NCBI GenBank assembly: GCA_026214975.1
Contig: CM047807.1
Coordinates: 69,171,824 to 69,235,823, forward strand
Origin: Gentiana macrophylla
Taxonomy: Eukaryota > Streptophyta > Magnoliopsida > Gentianales > Gentianaceae
DNA length: 64,000 bases
Direction: 5' to 3'
Shown here piece after piece: positions 19,980-30,290 of the stretch. Under the pieces are notes generated by a model that was not told the origin of the DNA, did not search any database, and worked only from the letters and a program-made list of their open reading frames with translations. The number at the start of each line of letters is the position of its first letter. Position 1 is the first letter of the stretch. The position numbers were made by a program, and so were the translations under genes.

Positions 19980-21557
19980 GAAAAGGTTCAGTCAGCTGGT
20001 GAAGCCACTTCACTGATTACTCCTATTAGCTTCTCCTTGTAAATTAATCAATTTCAATCATTCCCAACTCAGTTCTAAACTTACAAAATATTTCGTGACT
20101 GAGTGGCTTTGTGAAATATCAGCCAATTGATCTTCTGTAGATATATACCTCAAACTTACATCTCCTTTATCAACATGATCTCTGATGAAATGATGTCTTA
20201 CATCAATATGCTTTGTTCTTGCATGAAATACTGTATTTTCTATAATTGATATTGCACTTGTGTTATCACACATCATAGGAATTGTCTTTTTTTCTACTCT
20301 ATAGTCTCTTAGCTATTTTCTGATCCGGAGAACTTGTGCACAACAGCTACCTGCAGCTATATATTCTGCTTCAGCTGTTGAAGTAGATATGGAATTCTGC
20401 TTTAGGCTAAACCATGATACTAGTCTGTTACCTGGCATCTGACAAGTTTATTGAGGTGCTTTTTCTATTCACTTTACATCCAATATAATCTGACTCTAAA
20501 TAAGATATCAATTTGAATACATCATCTTTTGGATACTAAATTCCAACATTTACCGTCTGCTTCAGATATTTGATGTTTATCATTTGCTGCTGGTAAGTGC
20601 GATTCTTTTGGTAGTGATTGAAACCTTGAATATACTCTTACTGTAAATTCAATATCACGTCTGCTTGCAGTCAAGTAATGTAGTGAACCAATAATTCCTT
20701 TGTATAGCTTTTGATGCACATCTTTCCCATTTTCATCTAACCTAAGAACAATCCTGGCACACATTGGGGTCTCTGATGTGCCACTTGTGTCCATTCCATA
20801 TTTTTTTATCAAGTCATTTGAGTATTTGGACTGACTGATAAATTTGCCATCTTTCATCTGCTTCACTTGTAGTCCAAGAAAGTTGTTGAGTTCTCCCATC
20901 ATGCTCATCTGAAATTAGCCTTTCATTAGGTCTGCAAAATTTTCACATAGCTTTTCATCTTATGATCCAAAGATGATATCATCCATATAGATTTGGACGA
21001 GTAGAATGCTTGATCCATCTTGTAGCTTGAAAAGTGTCTTGTCAATAGTTCCTTTGCTGAATCCATTGTTTATCAAGAATTGTGAAAGTATCTCATACCA
21101 TGCTCTAGGTGCCGGTTTTAGTACATACAGAGTCTTATTGAGCTTGTACACTTCGTCTTTTTTCCCTTGAGTTGAAATCTAAGGGGTTACTCTACATACA
21201 CTTCCTCTTCCAGTAATCAATTCAGAAATGCACTTTCGACATCCATCTGATATACTTCGAAGTATATGTGAGTTGCAAATGACATGAACGGTCTTATTGC
21301 TTCCAATCTTGCTACTGGTGAAAATGTCTCATCATAGTCTATGCCTTCTGCCTGTGAATATCCCTTTGCTACCAGTCTTGCCTTGTTTCTGACAATTGCT
21401 CATCCATATTATTTTTGAACACCCATTTCGTTCCAATAATGTTTTCCATGTCTGGTCTATCAACAAGTTCGCATACATCATTTATTTCAAAATCATTTTG
21501 CTGTGACATCATCTATTGTCTGTGGTTCAACCTGTGACAGAAAACAAGTTAACATTC
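19980..21557 (-). pseudogene. Sirevirus pol remnant: reverse transcriptase and RNase H (element B)
   Basis: Read from right to left: a CFLSQVEP block (about 21540-21500), the RT start with [10 protein letters not shown] and [11 protein letters not shown], then APRAWYEILSQFL and the catalytic YMDDIIFGS at about 20960-21151. Next are MSMMGELNNFLGLQVKQ and the SLHYLTASRRDIEF segment (20522-20908). RNase H pieces include CDNTSAI and ARTKHIDVRHHFIRDH (20058-20276). The catalytic YxDD of RT is intact, but several stops and frame changes interrupt the rest. The order and wording match element D at 61415-62800. The upstream half of the same element is probably at 28945-32230, separated by later insertions at 21558-28940. 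Confidence 0.8.
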
Positions 21558-22211
21558 TGATGTGATTCCGGATGGAAATCAAATCCGATGTTTCTCCCAG
21601 GAAGTAACTAAGGGGAACAATGACGAGCTAAGGATCCTAGACCTCGTAATCCAACTAAATCGTAGGAAGAGAATGCCCAACAATCGCTCACTGTGCTGGT
21701 AAATTCTTGAAGATTTGAATATTCTACGATGAAGAAAATTCTCACTCGTAAGTGATGTTCAAGTCTCACAACATGGTTGAGTAAAACTCAATAATCTGAT
21801 TTTTCATATATCGATTGTGTTCCCCTAATATTACAAGTAGAATTCCTTTATATAGGCTACAAAATAGAAGACTAACAAACTCTTAAGCAATGTGGGATAA
21901 ATTACTTAGTAATTTTCGCCACTTTATTTCCTAGTGGGCCTAACTTGACTATAATAAGCCCAAATTGCTTTTACATGCTGAAAATAAACACTTGACCCAA
22001 CATACTAACATACAGGCAACTCCCCTAATGGGCTTTTGGCCTTTTTCTACTAAAAACATCATAAAAGAACATAAATAAATTAAATCAAGCCAAATAGTCC
22101 CAATAGACCTAATTGGACATAAACAATGCGCATTGGCTTCTATCTACAACTGATCTTCTTGCTTCTTGAATAAATGGTGCATCCTCATTCTTCTTGAATA
22201 GGATCACATCA
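21558..22211 (-). repeat. 654-bp LTR of a small Ty3-like element (element Y)
   Basis: Ends TGATGTGATTCC and GGATCACATCA form an inverted terminal pair, like the LTRs of element Z. A TATA-like CTATATAAAG lies on the minus strand near 21847-21855. On its right, the minus strand shows a purine-rich GATGGAGAGAA tract, so this is a 3' LTR read leftward. An inverted copy lies at 24331-24882. It cuts the Sirevirus RT remnant at 21557. Confidence 0.7.
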
Positions 22212-23174
22212 TTCTCTCCATCTTCAAAAGGATCTGTCCTCAGATCTAAGTCCAATGGTAGTGAAGGGACTGTCAAAATAGGACCTTCCGGGTCACATCA
22301 TTCCCTCTCCCTTCGAAAAGATTCACCCTTGAATCCACCTGGACGAAATAACAATCTCGGCCCATCATATGTGAGTAAGCCCACATATGAATAGCAACCA
22401 CTAAAAATAAAGAGGTGAACAATGCAGTAATAATCCTCTTGTACAATGGAATGAGTGAAACATAAAAATCAGCAATAATAGAATCTGAAGGATTACAATG
22501 CAATAAAATGGATCATAATAAATATGGGCTGCTTGTATATTCTTTAACTGTTGAACAGACCCGGCTGAGTTCGATTCCTTGTCAGCTTCTCCAAAAATAT
22601 GAATGGATGTTGCAACAGAAATATCATGTATCTGCAAAGATAATTCAACATCCTCTGATGGGGGTTGATGAGATTCCCCATCCATTTCCGCAATAAAACT
22701 CTCAACATGACCATCAACGAATGTATCATCAACGTGAACTATCTTGTGCACAACAATTTCCGTATCATCGTTAACTACTTCGGGCACTAATACAGAAGTA
22801 TATTCATCCTTCATCTCCACCACTGTATCAATCTGCTCCTCCTTAGTTTCGGAAACCTCATCAATGAGAAGGAGAGATGAATCATCATCACATACATCAT
22901 CATCACTTAATACATTATCATCCTCAAATGGAAACTCCTTTACTGCGGGGAAGACAACGTCTCCCTCGAATCCGTCCAACCAATGCTCATGCCATATGAT
23001 TGAAAGTAGGGTGAAGTCTTTACCCTCGGCTATACATCTATCCACGGAGCGCTGATAAATCTCATACTTCCGATGTACCTTTCTCTTTTTCTCTCTTAGC
23101 TTCCGCTCTTCTTCCCGTTTTTCTTCTAAAAGACCCGTCTTGATTCCTTCCTGTAATACTTCTCTAACGGACAC
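22212..23174 (-). CDS. Acidic ORF with C-terminal hydrophobic segment, element Y
   Basis: The main frame, 23174-22401, has 257 codons. Residues 15-40 are highly charged and coiled-coil-like (EEKREEERKLREKKRK), 75-200 are very acidic with runs of D and E, and 219-257 contain a strong hydrophobic stretch (CIVILQILLLLIFMF). The neighbouring frame 22503-22273 supplies a short tail, VDSRVNLFEGRGNDV. A second tail, LDLRTDPFEDGENDVI, reads into the LTR edge at 22211. That tail type (D-S/L-R-x-x-F-E-x-G-x-N-D) is often seen at the 3' end of plant Ty3-like polyproteins. No enzyme domain is present. Element Z has a similar layout. Function unknown. Confidence 0.5.
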
Positions 23175-23512
23175 ATCGCTATTTTCAATAATTCATACCC
23201 TCACAGTTCGCTTGTGTTTACACACACTCATATATAGAGATCAACCATGGTAGTATCACAATAATGAGCAAACCCTTAATATGATGTTGTTAGGATTTCC
23301 AGAAATTAAACAGTGACGTTTCGTGCAGATTTTGAACAAATGATTAAGAATTTGGGAAACCTCGAAAGATGAAAGATTCAGAGCAGAGAGTTTTCTAAAG
23401 GATGTCAAAATTTCAGATTTTTTGGGGCTATAGAAGTCGTTCAAGCAATCGGTTTTCGGAGACTAGTGCAATCTATCAAAATTCCAGATTGTTAGCAGTG
23501 TCTTAGGGCATT
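23175..23512. other. Non-coding stretch upstream of the acidic ORF
   Basis: No domain and no long frame. On the minus strand it would be a leader or intron-like region of the acidic ORF. It resumes after the MITE at 23915. Confidence 0.35.
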
Positions 23513-23515
23513 CGT
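23513..23515. repeat. TTA target-site duplication (left) of the MITE
   Basis: TTA also follows the MITE at 23912-23914. Confidence 0.75.
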
Positions 23516-23911
23516 AGCAGAAGCCCTATATGGTGCCCAATCCCTAAAATGAAGATACAAAATAGATTTTACCGCAAAATAGCTTCCACAGTGTATTCCC
23601 TATCCCTATATATTTTTAAGGATACGAACATCGCATCCCTACTTGTGGGGATGCACTATTCACTCTCTAAATATATTTAATTATTAAAAATTATAAGCAT
23701 AGGGATAGGGATGTTGCTGGAGTGAAATATTAAATATTTAATGTGAATAAATATGGTTGTGAGGTAGAATATGTATTATTTAATATTATTTGAAATGTTA
23801 TAGGGATGTTGTTGTGGAGGTTTTTGAATTGAGATGTTGTAAAATAGAGATATGTATTATTTTATACTATTATTTTAGAGATAAAATTTGGGGCCTCTGT
23901 TACGAATGCCC
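23516..23911. mobile_element. Harbinger/Tourist-type MITE
   Basis: A 396-bp A/T-rich, non-coding element with about 21-bp terminal inverted repeats: GGGCATTCGTAGCAGAAGCCC at the left, and GGGCATTCGTAACAGAGGCCC read inward from the right. A TTA duplication lies on both sides. The 3-bp TTA target and GGGC-type ends are the marks of PIF/Harbinger-mobilised Tourist MITEs. It has no transposase and would be moved in trans. It lies inside the non-coding part of element Y. Confidence 0.85.
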
Positions 23912-23914
23912 TTA

Positions 23915-24330
23915 CGGTGCCAAATACGACCGAACTATAGAGAATTTGGAAAAAATCGAAAGATAACAGTTGTAGATATGCGAATTTCCTATAATTTCAG
24001 CAATTTTCAGGTAATTCTGAGTCATTTAACCCACTGAAAATGAATTCAAACGATGATTTACTACTGCAGTTCTTCTGGACAGATTGTTTGCATTAATCGG
24101 TTTTTAGGCCAGATACTCGTTGAATTTGGATTGGGTGTAAAGACAAAAATTGTAGATTGAGATGTGTTTGAGATGTGGTAAAAATTTCAGTATTTTTGGA
24201 GGTTTATTTAGTTAGGTAACGGCCTGATACACAAACAAGTCTGGAAAACAAAAAAAAAGAATTAGGGTTCTGGGATGAAGGTTTGAAGATACAAGGGAAT
24301 TTCCGGGTTGATGGATGAAGATGGAGAGAA
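23915..24330. other. Non-coding stretch between MITE and inverted LTR
   Basis: No gene. The sequence GGCCTGATACACA near 24222-24234 faintly resembles a degraded tRNA-iMet PBS on the minus strand. The last bases, GATGGAGAGAA at 24320-24330, match the tract beside the 21558-22211 LTR in inverted orientation. Confidence 0.35.
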
Positions 24331-24882
24331 TGATGTGATCCAATTCAAGAAGAATGAAGACACACCAGTTATCCAAGAAACAAGAAGTTAAGTCGAAGAT
24401 AGAAGCCAATGCGCATTGTTTATGTTCAATTAGGTCTATTGGGCCTATTGGGCTTGATTTAATTTATTTCTGTTCGTTTATGAATTTTTAGTAGAAAAAG
24501 GCCAAAAGCGCATTAGGGGAGTTGCCTATATGTTAGTATATTGGGTCAAGTGTTTATTTTCAGCAAGTAAAAGCCATTTGGGCTTATTATAGTCAAGTTA
24601 GGCCACTAGGAAATAGAGTGGCGAAAATTACTAAGTAATTTATCCCACATTGTTTAGGAGTTTGTTAGTCTTCTATTTTGTAGCCTTTATAAAGGAATTA
24701 TAAAGTCAATATTAGGGGAACACAATTGATATATGAAAAATCAGATTATTGAGTTTTACTGAACCAAGTCGTGAGACTTGAACATCACTTACGAGTGAGA
24801 ATTTTCTTCGTCGTAGAAAGTGCAACCCTTCGAGAATTTGCCAGCACTATGAGCGATTGTTGGGCGTTCTCTTCCTACGTTT
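24331..24882 (+). repeat. Inverted partner LTR of element Y (truncated)
   Basis: Begins TGATGTGATCC and is the reverse complement of 22211 back to about 21640 with many small differences. It is cut at 24882/24883 by a Sirevirus-type LTR sequence. Both copies have the polypurine-like tract on their inner side, so they sit tail to tail. Confidence 0.75.
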
Positions 24883-27740
24883 TGTTGGATCGATAATGCG
24901 CATAAAACAATCTAGAAGGGGGGGGGGGGTTGAATTGAGTGTTGGTAATTTATACCACTTTTTCGATTTATCACAAAATACGCATGTTGGAGCAATTTTA
25001 CTACACAATAACTAATTTGTTAAATCAGAAGCTATTTAACAAAATTATTTGATTGTGTATTACCTAAGTGATCAAGAAGTTAAATTGGTGATTTATAAAT
25101 GGTGTGAAAACAGTCTAATTGATATTAAATTCCAACAGAGTCAAGTTATTTCTTTGATAAGACAGTTTAGTAAATTAAGGTACCGTTTCAGCAGAAATAG
25201 TCAATACAAAACATAAACTCAAGTTATAAACAAAAAATCAGAACATATACAGGTTTACAGATACAAATAAGATTACAAAAGTAAGACAGAACTGAGTGTA
25301 GGGATAATTACAGTTTTTAGCTGATTAAACAAATTTAAATAAGATGTGACTGATCAGAAATTTGATCCTCAGATCAATCAAGGGCACTGCTTAGACTGAA
25401 ATATCAGATGTATTTTAGTGATGATAAACACACTCAACTTTGAGGTTTATCAGCACCTAAATGCAACCAGATTTACACCAAGTTCAGTGAGCACAACAAG
25501 TAGGGACCAGACTAGGCTAATCAATCAGTTTCAGCACTGAACTGAATGTCAGATCTGAGTTATAACTCTGATCTAAACTATCAAGGTCAGTATTGTAAAT
25601 AATCACAACTGATCAGCAGGTCCAAACTGTGGCCAAAAGGGAAAAACTCAGATAAAAGTCCTATTACATGGTGTTCAAATGAAAACTTAGATGAACAGAT
25701 TTGCAGGCAGCACATATGAGCAGATTATGGAAAGAATTCAACAAGTGAGCACAGTAGGGGCATAATTTCAGGATGTAAATCACAAGGATATACACACTGA
25801 AAATTCCCAGCAGTTATAAGGGAAATGCAGTGGACTCAACAGGCAAAAGCTCACACTGATTAATGCAGATTTGTACTAAAAGGAACTCAGTCTGTCAGCC
25901 TTATCACAAGGCAGTAAGGAGGTATATCAAACCAACCTTACCAAGGGACATATCCTGAATTTTTGGTATAGTCTGAAATAATCAGAAATGAGTCTTAGCA
26001 CAGTGAACTTTTTCAATTTTTTGGTGATCAAAATCACAGTAAAGTGCTGAGGTCAAAATCAGTTAAAGCCTTTTAACTTGGCAGATTTTTCCTACTGACT
26101 TTCTGTGAGATCAAAGCATCAAATGAAAAGTGAACCTACACTGGTAACTACTTTAGTATGCAGACACACAAGCACATACAACAAGTATAACAAGACTTAA
26201 TCTGAATTCTTGATTGACACAAGATCAGAGGTATATTGAAGCCTATGTCTGAATTGCCAAATCCTCACTAAGGAAATTTCCAGACAAGAGTCCTTCAGTA
26301 CCAATGATCTTAGAATAGGGGTGCTTCAGGTTAATCATGCCACAGAACAGTTAAACAAAAGCAATTAAAAAGGTTTTTCTATATTGATTACCTTTTCACA
26401 AAGACACAATGCAGACAAACATATGGTTGATTGATAGATTTAGACAAAGATTGACTCGGTTTAGTTCAGACCAGGTTGGGTATGACTAGTTTTGGGCATC
26501 ACTGGACTGAGGCCCTCAGTATATGACTCGAACCAGACCATCATTGGGTTAAGAAACCCTAGGTCAACTATCTAGCCCACAGAAAGGGTTCAAGCCTATT
26601 TACCTGAGCGGTTTGGGTTGAGATTCACCAAACCAGGGCTAATTCACTCAACAGGAATACCACCAGGGTTATGACACAGTACCACTTCAACTCTCAATGA
26701 ATTGAGACTACCTTTGGAACCAGGTTAGATCCTTAACGGCTATACGAACAGTCATCACGTTCAAAATGTGTTTCTGAACGTATCTGCACAAAATCGGACA
26801 CAGAAGGAAATGGTCATGGAAATATGAAGATCAAATCAACCAATAAAAGACAGAATATTAACTTTTTAGATTAAAAGATACGACCTTGATTTAGAGTTGA
26901 CTGCAAGATCATAGAATCAGACATTTAGGGATCATATCAGTCACCGAAACGGATGAAAGATCAAGTCTTCCATACTTAAACCTTCAATTAGACATAGTAG
27001 CACAAAATCAGGACAGAGTCAATGTTAAAATCAGAAAAATAAAGATATGATATCAACGCAAAAAGAAAGATACAACCTTTTTGGTGATTCGAAGCCTTCA
27101 CTGTAGGGATTCTGCGTTTCTTCAATTGAATATCGAAAATCATTGCAATCAATGCTCGAATCAGAGCCTATACATTGTCAAACGCATTGCTCTGAAACCA
27201 ACCCGGTAACATTCCAAAACCAGGACCTACCAATGGATGAAATTCGCACATGGTGGATCTTATTCGAAAGGAAAAGGTATCAGCAAGATATTTTGACCAT
27301 GTGATTAAACCGATTAGGAAAATAGATGAAAGAATGGAACAAGATAGCCAGAAAGACGGATAGCATTGAAAGAGGGTTCCTGAGAATCGAGAGTATTTAC
27401 TGAGGGGATATGAGGAGGATTTTGGTAACAAATAGGAAGACGACTGGAATGAAATAGGGTTTAGGTTTTTTTTTTTGTTTTTGGTTCAGATAGGTGGGAG
27501 AAAAAGCTGGGCCGGACCTTAGGTACACTGAATTGGGCCAAAAGAAAAGAAAATGTCCTGCCCGAAATTGTATGTAAAATAAATCATATAATATAATTAT
27601 TTTAATTAAAATTTTACTTATAAAATTAATAATATTGAGTTTATAACATAAATTAAGAATTAAATAATTTATTACATTATTTAATAAATCCTGAAAAATA
27701 AATGTTGAGCACAAGGGATGCCATATGATGTAAGTTTCAA
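24883..27740 (-). mobile_element. Sirevirus-type LTR-like tract
   Basis: The left end, TGTTGGATCGATAATGCGC..., and a G12 run at 24918-24929 reproduce the layout of the other Sirevirus LTR ends (TGTTGGTCC...G7-9). The following 2.1 kb is rich in cag, act and tca words like those LTRs, without coding. From 27060 to 27560 the sequence resembles a leader or promoter (GGGTTTAGGTTTTTT, poly-pyrimidine on the minus strand). I find neither a second end nor a TSD, so the right boundary is a guess. Short frames (27168-27714) are not convincing genes. Confidence 0.45.
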
Positions 27741-27899
27741 CTTCATGGCGGTTAGTGGCAGGGGCATTTTAGTAAAAACACATATTAGGGGTATTTGGTA
27801 AATTAATCAAACTTAAATTCAACTCGGGCTAAGAGGGCTTCATCAACTTTCTTAGGTTCGATGTTAGAAACAAATGCATGCAAAGATGAGGGATAGAAA

Positions 27900-28925
27900 G
27901 TGGACCTTCGGGTGCTTACACCAGCAGTGGGATCACCAATGATCAAGTCTGGGTGTGATATTTTTCCCATCTGTGTTGTGGAGCACCATCATTTTCCTCT
28001 TGCATGTCTTCTTTGTTGGGAGCATCATTTGCTAAAATGTCATCCACAACGGGTGTTGTTGACTCAACAGCTACTTTTTGTGCTATTTCCGTTCCAGAGG
28101 ATGTTTCGTTTTATGCGGGTGGAAGCAGCTCAAACTCATCCTACAAGTCCAACTGTTTCTTATCTTTCACACAAGAGCACATGTCAGACAAGGAAACAGA
28201 CTCATGAAATGAAACGTGTATGGACTCCAGAATGGGTCGAGAAACAGGATCGTAGCATCTATAAGCGCGTGAGGTCTTAGAATAACCAATGATTATGCAT
28301 TCGATGGACTTAGATGCAAATTTATACAAATTTCCTTTATCATTCAACATGAAACACTTGCATCCAAAAACGTGAAAGTAGTTAACTTTCATAGGCCGAT
28401 TTATTAGGACTTCGTAGGGTGTCTTTTGCAATCTGTGTCTAATAGACACTCGATTTACAACATAACATGCACAAGCAACAACCTCAGCCCACAGAAACTG
28501 AGGCACCTTGAACTCATTTTGCATTGTTCGAGCAGATTCTTGCAGTGTTCGATTCTTACGTTCAACGACGCCGTTTTGTTGAGGAGTTCGAGGAGCAGAG
28601 AATTCGTGAAAGATACCAAGGACTCACAAAATTCTATGAGACTAGTATCCATGAATTCACCACCTCTATCACTCTTGACAGCTACAACAGAAATATCCAA
28701 GGTATTATGTAGTTGCTTCACGAGAGTAGAGAATGCCTGAGCACTATCACTCTTGTGAGTCAAAAACAGAGTCCATGTATATATGGAATAATCATCAATG
28801 AGGACAAGTGCGTAAGACTTTCCACTGAGACTTACTACTCTACTAGGACCAAACAAGTCAATGTGCAACAATTCTAGGATGCGAGTGGAACACACTTCGT
28901 GTTTTGATCTGAATGAAGTTGGTGT
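27900..28925 (-). pseudogene. Copia integrase fragment (element C)
   Basis: From right to left: the integrase core start LLHIDLFGPSRVVSLSGK and VLIDDYSIYTWT, then VKSDRGGEFMD with the second catalytic Asp (28895-28600). A frameshift near 28580 leaves a short scrambled stretch. The frame 28524-28141 continues with PQFLWAEVVACACYVVNR, TPYEVL and NYFHVFGCKCFMLND, then the HVSFHES block before the RT linker. Integrase inserts the cDNA into host DNA. RT is missing on the left, where the element is truncated near 27900. The wording differs from element B, so this is a separate copia insertion. It meets element B at a short duplication, 28917-28951. Confidence 0.75.
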
Positions 28926-28951
28926 TTATGCTTCCAGTTGGTGTTTATGCT
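28917..28951. repeat. 16-bp tandem duplication at the junction of two copia fragments
   Basis: AGTTGGTGTTTATGCT at 28917-28932 and again at 28936-28951, three bases apart, exactly where homology switches from the element C integrase to element B. Confidence 0.75.
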
Positions 28952-29830
28952 ACCACATAAGCTGGTCTATAATCTTGTTTTGCTATCTCTGTTTCTTTTA
29001 GAGTGATTAAATCTTCAGAGCTGGTATTAGGTTCATCAAACACAACCTGTATTGATTCTTCAATCAGAAAGGTCCTTTTGTTTAGTACTCTAAAGGCTTT
29101 GCTCGTATCTGAATATCCTATGAAGATTCCTTCATCATCTTTTTCATCAAAAGTATGTAACTGATTCATGTTTAAGACAAAACATTTAGCTCCAAACATA
29201 TGTAAGTGAGAAATGTTAGGCTTTCTTCCCTTTCAAACTTCATAGGGTGTTTCACCATGCTATTTGTTGATGATTGATCTATTTTTTGTATAACAAGTTG
29301 GGTTTCCTGCTTCAGCCCAAAACATTTTTGGTAGACCTGCTTCAGCTATCATAGATCTAACAGCTTCTTTGAGAGTTCTATTTCATCTTTCTACAACTCT
29401 ATTTTGCTGTGGTGTTCCTGCTGCTGAAAGTTGATGTAGACAATAATTTCACTCACAGTAGGTTCTGATCACTTCATTTAGGAATTATTTGCCTCTATCT
29501 GATCTTATCTTGATAAGCTTTAATTCTTTTTCATTTTGAATTCTTCTTAGTAAATCAGGTAGTTTTTTAGTGTTTTTTTTCTTCTTGTTCGTGAAGATGG
29601 TCCAAGTGAATTTTGAAAAGTTATCAAGCACCACTAGAGTGTACTTTTTGCCACTCACACTCACCGGTGTGACTGGTCCAAAAAGATCCATATGTAGAAG
29701 CTGAAGAATTCTTGTGGCTCATTGGCGTGGCTTTGATTTGAATGAGCTTTTGATTTTTTTCCCTTTTGGCATGCATCACATAGACTTTCTTTCTTGAATG
29801 TGATCTCAGGTAGGCCTTCCACAAGTTTGT
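28945..29830 (-). pseudogene. Sirevirus integrase remnant (element B)
   Basis: Read leftward: a zinc-binding approach with [12 protein letters not shown] and LCDACQKGK (29890-29760), then MDLFGPVTPVSVSGKK and IKIRSDRGK at 29691-29485, giving two of the three catalytic acids. Then come QQNRVVER (the Glu), FWAEA, and MFGAKCFVLNMNQLHTFDEKDDEGIFIGYS at 29199. Stops occur in place of Glu and Gln codons. The frame ends VVFDEPNTSSEDL and is cut at about 28940. The left continuation is probably 21557 (CFLSQVEP), because that block normally follows this linker in Sireviruses. Confidence 0.8.
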
Positions 29831-30290
29831 TCTTTTTTAGTTTGTTGATTGTCTTGAAGTTCAGATGAGTCAGTCTTCTATGCCAAATCCAACTAGGTGA
29901 TTGTTTATTTTTGACAAGAAGACATGTTTCTACCTTTGCTATCTTCTAGTCTACCACACACAAGTTGTCGTCTCTTTTTCCTGCAAGTACAACTGTGCCG
30001 GTTTGTTTGTGAATCACCTTGCACCCTTCTTTGTTGAAGTGCACATTGTAGCCTTTGTCACAGAATTGACTAATGGTTAGAATATTGAAATTCAATCCCT
30101 TTACATATGCCAAATTCTAAATCTTCAGATTGTTCTTTAACATGGTGCCTTCCCCCTTAATCTTTCCGGGGTTTTCTTTACCTGCAAAAGTAACTCTGGG
30201 TCCATCAAAAGCTTTGAATTCAGTCAGCCATCCCTTCTTGCATGTCATATGTCTGGAACATCCACTATTTATGTACCAGACATCCTACAA
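29831..30290 (-). pseudogene. Sirevirus protease and pre-integrase remnant (element B)
   Basis: The protease active-site region on the minus strand reads WYINSGCSRHMT near 30236-30280. Family members have WYLDSGCSRHMTG, so the catalytic Asp is Asn here (codon at 30267-30269, GAT to AAT). The following blocks KGWLTEF, FDGPRVTFAGKE, LAYVKGLNFNILTISQFCD and the pre-integrase segment run on to 29831 with stops. Copia protease is a retropepsin that matures Gag-Pol. With Asn in place of Asp and stops downstream it cannot be active. Confidence 0.75.

Noticed and set aside
27168..27714. Minus frames of 87 and 105 codons as genes
   Set aside because: A/T-rich leader-like sequence, no domain, lying in a tract that otherwise looks like LTR or untranslated sequence.
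24883..27740. Complete Sirevirus LTR with both ends
   Set aside because: Only the left end is recognisable. I could not find a matching CA end, PPT or TSD on the right, so I kept a tentative LTR-like call.
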